Below are positions 9,001 through 16,212 of a stretch of DNA of 21,165 nt, piece after piece (positions within the stretch are counted from its first letter, which is position 1; the number at the start of each line of letters is the position of its first letter). The notes beneath the pieces were generated by a model. It worked only from the letters and a program-made list of their open reading frames with translations, did not search any database and was not told the DNA's origin. Source of the stretch: Acanthaster planci (taxonomy: Eukaryota > Echinodermata > Asteroidea > Valvatida > Acanthasteridae); the NCBI RefSeq assembly GCF_001949145.1, contig NW_019091364.1, positions 3,462,958 to 3,484,122 on the forward strand, in the 5' to 3' direction. Made by a program: the position numbers and the translations under genes.

Positions 9001-12000
9001 TGTTTTTACCATAAGATCCAAAGTAGGGATTATGAAGTGGTGCCTTGAACTTTTATGGGCAAGTCCAAAATTCATGCACGCTATGTCCCACACTTAACAG
9101 AAGTTTTGCCCTCAAAAACATTGTTGGATTTCAGTAGTTTTTATTTTGCTGTTGAACATTTGAATGGGGAAACCCACAAGAATTTTAACATTCTAGTCTT
9201 TGTAAATTGTTTCATCGTAGAAAAGATGGCTTTACAAATTGGAACAAGGGGATCCCTTTTGGACCAACCTAAGTGCATTCAAATGACAGAATGGTTCTTG
9301 AAGTCACCTATAGCAGCTGTTGTAAAACGAATTTGTAAATTTGATGCTCCTAATCTTTTCGTTCGCCTTACAGATGCCAGAGAGAAAAAAGAGGAAAGTA
9401 GAAGAAGACGGGGAACTAGACATGAAATCAGTACAAGGTTTGTACATCTTTGATGTCCATCTTTGTAATCAGTTGTCCAAATTAGGCATGGCAGTGGAAG
9501 TGTGGCACGTGTGGTACCCCCAAAGGTATGTCTCAGAGGGTGTGAAATGTTTGTGAGTGCATAAAAATGAAGCTGCTTGTCTGGAAATACCAGCACAGAG
9601 CTGTGCAATCTTTGTGTAGCTGAGATTCTGAGAAATGCTCCATGGGCATGATGAGCAGGGGTAGTAACAGTTCATGTATATCACTCAGGGGATCTGTATT
9701 CATGTATCTTGATCTGGATAGGCGTCTGATGCACCAGATGGAACATCCCATCGGAGGCATTTTTATTATTAATTAAAAAATAAACATTTCTGGTGATGAA
9801 ACCAGGGATTCCTTGGTAATGTTTTGGGCACTGTAATTTGCAACCCTGAAGAAAGCTGTCAAGAGCAGTGAGAAGCAGTCACAGTTTTAGGGGTGGGTGG
9901 AAGAACCCAGAGGAATATTCTGGATAAAACCCTCCACATGGACCTGGTTTCAAACTGAAACCCGAGTCACAGAGGCAAAAGGTGAGGAAAGAACCACCGC
10001 GCCAATTTGACTTGCTTAAAACTCCCCTCCTGTGATTGTTCAATACCCCTAGGGTCCCGGGTGTTGGCGCTGCCCGACGGACTGGCGCCGTGCAACAAGC
10101 ACCTGGTGGACATCATCAACATCCTCAAGCCCCGGGTGTGTCTCATGATTGACCACATCAACACACTGAAAATGTGGATCCAGCTCCTCATCCCCCGAAT
10201 CGAAGACGGTAACAACTTTGGCGTCTCCATCCAGGTGAGTTGCATTCATGGCTTTCCTGTGGACAGCAGTGTTGTATTCAAGCCCATCACAAGTCCTTTC
10301 ACAAGTCCAGTCACAAGTCCCTTCACAAGGCCAGTCATAAGTTACAGGGTAAACAATGACAGAAGAATGCTTTTGTCACAGCTCATTTGAATACATGTAG
10401 CTTGTGAATTGGCTTGAGACAAAATGACTTAGAGGGACTTGTGATGGACTCGAATACAGTATTGGTGGACAGTTGAATTACACGTATGTATAAAATTGCA
10501 TAACTCTCTTGAAATGCTGAATGACTTCTTGTGCAACTCATGCAATAAATGTACATGTAATGTATGTGGAGTAACCCCAGCACAAGACAGGATATAGATA
10601 ATGCAACTCTGAAAATGAAATCCTTCAAATGTAGCTTTGTGTCCATGAACAGTCATTTCAAATTTTGGTTCTTTCATTTAAAGGGTACCGGTACCTTGGA
10701 GCATTCATTTTGGTTTTAAGTACAAATTTCAACAGTCATGAACAAAAGTGTGATGTCATCGCAGGAAGGAATATCAATATTAACCATTTCCTGCCGAGAG
10801 TAATTTGAAGTTGCATGACGTAAATCTGGGAGATTTTCAAGATTTTCCATTTTCAAAATTCTTCAAAAAATCATAACTTCATTTATGGGATGTTTACACC
10901 AACACAAATGACTGTCTGGTGGCTACTCTAATCTACCAGACAACATCTATAGATTGATCCCAATGCAATGCTTTTAGCGTCGATCTGCGCATTTCCGCGT
11001 TTGAAAACGAGGCTGTATGTGTCAGCTTCAATTCTTAATACGATCAGACCATTGAAAGTAAGGAGTCAAGACACAAAATACATGAAGGTATGTTAAATTC
11101 AGACTTTTTAGGCTGCACATTTTTGTGGAAGAGTCTTTCAGGATGACTCGACACGTAAAATCAAAAGAAAAAATAACGAAAATTGACCGCGAACTAACGT
11201 ACCAGCGATGGTCGTGTATCTTGTGCAGTGGGCGCGGTTTAAACTGAAGTGGCATCACACTTACGAACCGGATACTGCATATACTGTTTAGACTCCACGG
11301 GCGCGCGCGGCGAAGTTCAACATAGAGAGCCTCGGTTTCGATGCAGATGTGCGCAGACGGCGCCAATGTGAAATCCCTCTATTGATGCCCAAGTATTTCA
11401 GCCAGTCCTGCTGCCTGGTAAAAAGAGCCCAGATTGTGTGGTGTTAAATAAGTTTCTTTTGTTCCCGAATGGCACAGTGAGCAGCTGTCGTCTTATCAAT
11501 AGGGGCGAGATTAGTGTGCAGCGGTATTGCTCATCATTGGAGCACTTTTGTCCCCGGTGGTAATCTGCTTGCACTGAATGCCACAAACAGTGGTATAATC
11601 TTTCAAAACAATGACGGATTTCCTTCTCTATTGACACCCAAAAAATGTTAGCAATTCCCAGCAGCTTGGTCTTTTGTTTTGAGTACAGTCTTTTGTTATA
11701 AGGCCTAGCTCTTTTGTCTGGTTTCTGGCTCCCCAGTTTCTGATATAAAGCCTATGTGCCCCGAAAGCTGGCTCCCTGGCAGGAAGTGGTTAAGAGTCAT
11801 TTCATGACCGAAATTTGTCAGATTTTTTTACATTTTGCTGTTGTCGATATTCATTTCTTTTGTAATATATATTGTTTGATTTATGATGGTAGGCCAGTTA
11901 GCAAAGTTTTCCCAGTATTTTCAGCGAGGAAATGTCGCATTCACAATTTGAGCAGAAGAATCCTGATAATTAAATGGTCTTAGTAATCGCAGCAACAGTG

Positions 12001-13538
12001 TGTTAAGTTTTGACTTCAATTTACAAAGGCTACATTTGAAATACTTTACATACATTCCAAACTGTGTAGAGCATTGCAAAACCGGAACTCTTCAAATTTC
12101 CTTAAAATTGGCTGGACTGTGCAGCCCTAGAAAGTATTGGTCTCACGAAGGCTTAAACACATGTTGATAGCAACCCGAGTGCCTGTGCTGCCGTATGTAT
12201 TCATATGCCTAATTTTTATTTTAATGTGTACGAATGTTTTGGCTGTGAGCATTGGCAGTGGTGGTACAAGAGCAATCTTGTAAGCCATGTCTCTTTCATA
12301 CCAGGGGTTAGCGATGCAAGCAGCCCATTTCATTTCCATGTTTCACTGTTTTCTGGGGTTCTAGGCACAGAACTGAGAGCCGATAGTTATTTTGAGTAGA
12401 TCTATTCACTGACCATGCTGTCGTCCTGCCCTGCAATTTGTTTGCCCCTCTAGGAGGACACGTTAGCAGAGCTGAGGCAAGTGGAGAGCGAGACGGGGGC
12501 CTATCTGGACCAGATCTCCCGGTACTTTATCACTCGGGCGAAGCTGATCAGTAAAGTGGCCAAGTATCCACACGTCGTAAGTTCTCTCCTTAATTGCAAA
12601 TGCACCTGTGCATAACCCTAATTTTTATCCCACAGTCTACATTTTCTCTTATTTTGTGGCAATCCTGTCTGGGGGAGCATTCATGTGCTGAATTGTGCCA
12701 GGCAAATTCAAAGTATGCAAACATACAGTCAACCACAAGATGAAATGAGGGGACCTTCAGCCACTGAAAAAAACATTTCCTCATTAAAGCAAAAATGAAG
12801 AAACTTAATATACATGTCTTGGTGAGTGAGTAATGAACCATAATACAAGCAGACAGAATATTGATGCAGTTTTCCAGTTTGATCTCTTTTTTACATTTTC
12901 CAGAAAATTTGCATCATTTGTTCATAAGAGGTGTAATGAAAAATAAAAAGAAATTTTAGCACTTTTTTCCAGTTGGCTGTGCTAACACCTTGAACACTTC
13001 ATCGCTTCAAGTCTTAAGATGAGAGAATGAGGTTTGAAATAAGGCAACATCACAACAGTCTGCCCATTGCATAAAACAGCAGATATCCCTGGGTAGATAA
13101 TTGTATTGTACTTTTGAGAATGCTTCTGCAGCTGTGGTCATTTCACAGGTTCTTCTCATAACTTACAAAACCACCCAGTCTGGGGTTATGTGGTCTATGT
13201 TATTCATTGGATAACGGCAAGGCAACATTTTTATTGTGTTTTTAGGAGGACTACAGGCGGAGTGTGTTTGAGATTGATGAAAAGGAGTTCCTCAATCTGA
13301 GGCTTACATGTGCCGAACTCAGGAACACATATGTAAGTCCTGCTCTAACTGACCATTCACTTTTGTAAGTGTGATCTTTACATTAAGGGCCCCCTAGTGT
13401 GTTCATGAAGAGGCCGATGCTTGAATCGTAAATTATCCTTCATTTCTCATTGCACAGCTGTCTCTCTACGATCTCATCATGAAAAACAAAGAGAAGATTA
13501 AGAAGCCACGGAACAGCAATGCGGAAACGCTCTACTAG
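6018..13538 (+). CDS. PSME3: Proteasome activator complex subunit 3 (PA28-gamma / REG-gamma), complete gene, nine exons
   Basis: The protein forms a heptameric ring that caps the 20S proteasome and stimulates degradation of unfolded and some regulatory proteins without ATP or ubiquitin; family members are nuclear. Joining 6018-6041, 7949-7981, 8106-8168, 8636-8725, 9374-9437, 10053-10234, 12454-12576, 13246-13332 and 13458-13538 gives 248 residues, against 254 in the human protein. Residues 9-70 form helix 1 and the linker. Residues 71-92 are the charged, PA28-gamma-specific loop with nuclear signal KKRK (75-78). Residues 93-193 hold helices 2-3 with the activation loop RIEDGNNFGVSIQ (140-152), then YLDQISRYFITRAKL. 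Residues 194-248 hold EIDEKEF and the C-terminal NSNAETLY, which docks into the 20S alpha ring. All splice phases agree. Only exon 1 is uncertain. The KKRK-bearing loop and the close match throughout argue for PA28-gamma rather than PA28-alpha or -beta. Confidence 0.93.
6042..7948 (+). other. PSME3 intron 1
   Basis: This 1.9-kb intron has no exon I can support. It carries several TAGGCCTA and TACATGTAC words and a perfect 11-bp inverted repeat at 6928-6961. The 96-codon open frame at 6361-6651 has no recognisable pattern. Confidence 0.55.
6928..6961. repeat. Perfect 11-bp inverted repeat, 12-nt loop
   Basis: TTCACAGCAAA (6928-6938) and its exact reverse complement TTTGCTGTGAA (6951-6961) are separated by 12 bases. 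It could fold as a short hairpin in the PSME3 intron RNA, but it is far too short for a microRNA precursor and may be chance. Confidence 0.6.
7949..7981 (+). CDS. PSME3: PSME3 exon 2
   Basis: It encodes VEDFKNRLLEE, matching the human VDSFRERITSE stretch of helix 1. The acceptor CATGCACAG has a pyrimidine-rich run before it, and the donor is GAG|GTGAGA. It is phase 0 at both ends. At 33 bases it is short enough for gene finders to miss. An in-frame ATG at 7916 precedes it with no stop between, so an alternative internal start is conceivable. Confidence 0.88.
8106..8168 (+). CDS. PSME3: PSME3 exon 3
   Basis: It encodes 21 residues, beginning AESLVHTVFPQKIVELNEL, aligning with human AEDLVANFFPKKLLELDSF in helix 1. 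It has acceptor TTCAG and donor CAG|GTACGT, phase 0 at both ends. Confidence 0.93.
8169..8635 (+). other. PSME3 intron 3 with a repeated 18-base word
   Basis: A word close to AATCCTTCAAAATCCTCC occurs three times, at about 8254, 8311 and 8372, roughly 60 bases apart. The sequence between the copies is not clearly repeated, so this is either a very old tandem array or coincidence. Confidence 0.4.
8636..8725 (+). CDS. PSME3: PSME3 exon 4
   Basis: It encodes 30 residues including KLNIPVPEPLVVINSD, matching human DMNLPVPDPILLTNSHDG just before the charged loop. It has acceptor TTTGCAG and donor GAC|GTAAGA, phase 0 at both ends. Confidence 0.93.
8726..9373 (+). other. PSME3 intron 4
   Basis: No repeat or additional exon is recognised. 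An open frame that begins at 9055 runs through the intron and into exon 5 in another frame; it has no support. Confidence 0.5.
9374..9437 (+). CDS. PSME3: PSME3 exon 5 (nuclear-signal loop)
   Basis: It encodes MPERKKRKVEED followed by GELDMKSVQ, the lysine-rich then acidic loop that distinguishes PA28-gamma and carries its nuclear localisation signal. It has acceptor CCTTACAG and donor CAAG|GTTTGT, ending in phase 1. The join to exon 6 restores VQGSRVLALPDG, parallel to human FQGTKVFVMPNG. Confidence 0.9.
9438..10052 (+). other. PSME3 intron 5
   Basis: No exon is recognised. The stretch at about 9855-10010 (GTGGGTGGAAGAACCCAGAG onward) looks like the edge of a dispersed repeat, but I could not define its ends. 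Confidence 0.4.
10053..10234 (+). CDS. PSME3: PSME3 exon 6 (activation loop)
   Basis: It encodes SRVLALPDGLAPCNKHLVDI, then a helix ending MWIQLLIPRIEDGNNFGVSI-Q, nearly identical to human in its last 20 residues. That end contains the activation loop that contacts the proteasome gate region. It has acceptor CCCCTAG and donor CAG|GTGAGT; it starts in phase 1 and ends in phase 0. It is more GC-rich than its surroundings. Confidence 0.97.
10268..10463. mobile_element. Foldback (inverted-repeat) element in PSME3 intron 6
   Basis: The left arm 10268-10296 (ending TTCAAGCCCATCACAAGTCC) matches the reverse complement of 10435-10463 (ending TTCGAGTCCATCACAAGTCC) at 24 of 29 positions. Between the arms lie a 12-bp minisatellite and about 90 other bases. 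It is about 200 bp with no coding capacity, as expected for a small foldback or MITE-like element; no target duplication is clear. Confidence 0.6.
10288..10343. repeat. 12-bp minisatellite, about 4.6 copies
   Basis: CACAAGTCCNNT repeats at 10288, 10300, 10312, 10324 and (partial) 10336. Alternate copies end in TTT/CTT or AGT, so the higher-order unit is 24 bp. It begins inside the left arm of the foldback element and begins about 50 bases after exon 6. Confidence 0.9.
10784..11789. mobile_element. Putative non-autonomous piggyBac-like element (TTAA-flanked)
   Basis: The left end CCATTTCCTGCC (10784-10795) and the reverse complement of the right end, CCACTTCCTGCC (11789 leftward), match at 11 of 12 bases. 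Each end is bordered directly by TTAA (10780-10783 and 11790-11793), the target duplication of the piggyBac superfamily, whose ends often start CCC/CCN-TTT-CCTGCC. The 1006 bp inside has no transposase frame. Two related segments inside, near 11369-11420 and 11617-11670 (ATTTCC/ATCCC-TCTATTGA and CCAGCAG/CCTGCTG-like words), suggest an internal duplication. The ends are short, so chance is not excluded. Confidence 0.55.
11794..12453 (+). other. Rest of PSME3 intron 6
   Basis: No feature is recognised between the TTAA element and exon 7. The intron as a whole (10235-12453) is the largest in the gene, and its size is explained largely by the two inserted elements. Confidence 0.5.
12454..12576 (+). 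CDS. PSME3: PSME3 exon 7
   Basis: It encodes 41 residues starting EDTLAELRQVESE and containing YLDQISRYFITRAKLISKVA and KYPHV, almost the same as human. It includes the lysine-bearing helix (RAKL-SK-AKYPHV) where a known REG-gamma lysine tunes which proteasome sites are activated. It has acceptor CCCCTCTAG and donor GTC|GTAAGT, phase 0 at both ends. Confidence 0.97.
12577..13245 (+). other. PSME3 intron 7
   Basis: AT-rich intron; no repeat or further exon is recognised. Confidence 0.5.
13246..13332 (+). CDS. PSME3: PSME3 exon 8
   Basis: It encodes EDYRRSVFEIDEKEFLNLRL followed by TCAELRNTY, aligning residue for residue with human EDYRRTVTEIDEKEYISLRL. It has acceptor TTTTTAG and donor TAT|GTAAGT, phase 0 at both ends. 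Confidence 0.97.
13458..13538 (+). CDS. PSME3: PSME3 exon 9, C-terminus and stop
   Basis: It encodes LSLYDLIMKNKEKIKKPR followed by NSNAETLY and TAG. The C-terminal SNAETLY is the same as in vertebrate PA28-gamma and is the segment that inserts into the pockets of the 20S alpha ring. The acceptor is TTGCACAG. Confidence 0.97.
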   Translation: MSLYDLIMKNKEKIKKPRNSNAETLY

Positions 13539-14290
13539 AAACGCTTCCCGTTGTCATGGCAACAAGGACTGGTAAAATCTCTGCATTTGAAAAACAAAAC
13601 AAAAAACCCCCAAAAATGTCAGCCATTAAGTTGGCCTGTTCCCTACAGTTTTTTTTACATTTTAAAATTTGGGGGTGATGACTTGGGGTAAATTCACACC
13701 CTTCCTGGCCCAACTTCCAAGCAGACTCATCAAGTTCACTCCCATGAGTGTGAGTGCTACAGTATTGAAGTTGTAGTCAAGTACATGAAAGTCAGATACG
13801 AGTACACGTATCATAACACTCCATGCTAATGGTATTGAGGAGTCAGTCTTGAATGAAATAATATTGGGCCCGGTAAAACCCTCATTGGGCTGGTGAAAGA
13901 TAAAGAGATTGCCAAACTGGGGTTTTTTTAATGCAAAGTACATGTACATGTATACAGGTTCTGAGCAAGTGAGTTGAAACGTAACTGTTGTAGTCAGCTG
14001 TCGTGGCCTGGTCACAATGTCTGCACTTTTGGGGAAAGTCTGTTGTACGGTTTCCATTGGATATAATCTTGGAATGAATCATGGTCGAGGCACAAACATT
14101 TGTCAGGTTTCACCTGTACCGAAATGGGTGAAAGGATGTCACCACAATTCTGTAATCTGGAACACCAGACGGGTAGCACAGGATTTCCAACCAGTTATGC
14201 TCTGTAGTCTGGTTCACCTACTTGACATTTCCTTGGTGTCTGTGAATTGTTGGTCAGGCAGGCATGACCAATAAAATACAACATGGACGT
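13539..14290 (+). other. PSME3 3' UTR (inferred)
   Basis: Between the stop codon and the first well-placed AATAAA there are about 730 bases with no coding signal, T- and A-rich tracts near 13590-13670, and a TACATGTACATGTA run near 13940. Its end is set by the poly(A) signal at 14270. Confidence 0.5.
14270..14275 (+). terminator. Polyadenylation signal of PSME3 (AATAAA)
   Basis: AATAAA is followed within about 20 bases by a GT/G-rich stretch (GGACGTCTGGGGGG), the usual layout of a cleavage and polyadenylation site. An ATTAAA about 80 bases further on is an alternative. Confidence 0.55.
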
Positions 14291-15585
14291 CTGGGGGGAA
14301 GCGCAGCTATTTTTAGATGCAAGCCTGCATGTCTGTTTGTTTTAAAAGTTTGCTGATTAAAGCTTTGTAAGCATCAGTCGATAAACATAAATATCAAGAA
14401 CTTCTGAAAGCTGAAAAGAAAAGCACTTTGTATACATACGTGCCAGATATTCATGAACAATAAGTAATGTTTCCCAAAATTAATGCAAATGTGTTTTGAA
14501 AAATCCATGGAATTTATGACTCTCTGAAAGGTCCCGTCTTGGGTCATTTGACACTGGCTGCTGTCAGACCCCATGTTTCTTTTAAATAGAATCTTGTGGT
14601 CAGGGAACCAAACTACGATGTAATCACCCTGACAGGCTGGTCATTAATTGCTGACTAGTCTAGGGAGATCATCAGCTAGGATTGAAAATGTAATCGGCCA
14701 TACCAGTTGTTCTGAAACAACTTGATTCTAAGGTGGCCAAAGAAAATGCAGAAAATCATTAGGAATCAGCAGTCGAAAGTGTTAGAATGAAAAGGGGGGC
14801 ATATTTTTTCTTTCTTTGGGAATCATAAAAAATTGTTCTTCTGTGCAAGGAATAAGATTTTTATTGCTGTGCAAATTACGTGACCTTTCATTAATATTTC
14901 GATTAAACTGAAGCCCATCATAACACTGAGGAGCCTAATCCCTATTGTTTTGTTTCCCTGGCTGATATAACTTTTCTTTACTTTTTTGTTTGGTGTTGTA
15001 AAGTTCCAGTTTTTGTTTTGGAAACCGTCATTTTTGTGTTGCGTTAGTACTGTATTTATTGTCTTTTGTGATTACACGTACTGTTCAGAGTACAGGAAAC
15101 TTTAGGTGTGAGATCCAACAAAGTTACGAGATGCAAGGAGAATTTTCAGTAATTTTTTGCCACAGTGCAGAAAAACTGAAGTGCACAGACAAGTTGGAAG
15201 TAAGTATATACATGTACATGCAGTTGTGGCCTACGTGTAGTCTGGCTCTGATCATGGTGATGATGAAGTCATACTGCTCCTGTGCACAGTGGGACAGGGT
15301 ACTACATGTACTTCCCTTTTATGTGTTTCACATGAAATTGCCATCAATCATAAACTTTTATCTTATGTTAAAAATAAAACGGACAACCCTAAAATTGTAT
15401 TTAATGTGTGAAAGGACAAGTTAGGGTGTATGGATAGTCTCTAATAAACAGTTGACAAGCTGTACTTCAAACTTGCTAATTTGTATTATTGTGTGGTTTA
15501 ATAATTGTGTTGAAATGCAGAGAGCAAAACATCCAGAAATCACCAGCTTGGCATTTAACAGTTATATACATGTAAATTGTATAAT
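14291..15585. other. Intergenic space between convergent genes
   Basis: Nothing recognisable: AT-rich, with only short open frames (the longest about 121 codons at 15059-15424) that lack protein patterns. The 3' UTRs of PSME3 and ZSWIM2 may extend into it from either side. Confidence 0.5.
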
Positions 15586-15591
15586 TTTATT
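15586..15591 (-). terminator. Possible polyadenylation signal of ZSWIM2 (AATAAA on minus strand)
   Basis: TTTATT on the plus strand is AATAAA for the minus-strand gene, about 420 bases beyond its stop codon. It is the first such hexamer I found downstream, but no supporting GT-rich element is obvious. Confidence 0.35.
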
Positions 15592-16011
15592 TCTCTTCGA
15601 ACCAATATTTCAAAAACACAAGGAAGAAATTGGAAGAAATACTTGTATAATACTCCTTGATGAATTCTTTGTGCACAAAACAGAATGTGCATTGCATAAC
15701 TCCAGTCTACATCAAATTGCACTCATTAAACTGAGTCATCCCTAAATTACCACATCAAGAGACATTACATCTATGGCCACCAAGGTTGACTCTTAACTTT
15801 TGTTAACCTATGACCCAATCTTGGGGACCTGAAGATTATCAAAAATTCCTTGGAAGCAAAGTACATTGTACATGTACACTTTCTGCATCGCAGAAACTTT
15901 CTACACTTTCTACCCACACAGGCTGGTCCCATTCCGGTCTCTCACTTCTCCATTGAATTCATCACACTCGTCACAGGGCACCAGACCAAGATGGCCTCAT
16001 AATGGCCAATA

Positions 16012-16212
16012 TTACTGCACTTGCGAGCTCAGTCCACTGCCTGAAATTCCCTCACTGAGCTGCTCCTCTCTCTTAACCTGAGCTCCACCGTGGAACTGGC
16101 CTACCCTTGACCTCAGTGGCGATGACCTGCGGCCTTTGACTTGCCCGGAACTGTTGGCCAAGGGAACGTGCTGGCCACCGGGTGACAACCCCAGGAAGAG
16201 GTCCTCCAAAAC
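16012..16212 (-). CDS. ZSWIM2: ZSWIM2 last exon and stop
   Basis: Acceptor CTTCTGCTTGCAG is followed in phase 0 by VLEDLFLGLSPGGQH, then a Ser/Gly/Arg-rich stretch ending SGLSSQVQ and TAA. It is 66 residues with no known domain. It is assigned by the matching phase of the preceding exon, not by similarity. Confidence 0.65.
   Translation of the reverse strand, partial: VLEDLFLGLSPGGQHVPLANSSGQVKGRRSSPLRSRVGQFHGGAQVKREEQLSEGISGSGLSSQVQ

Noticed and set aside
9055-9453. 132-codon plus-strand open frame overlapping PSME3 exon 5
   Set aside because: It runs through intron 4 in a frame different from the exon's conserved frame, and the exon is fixed by splice phase and family similarity.
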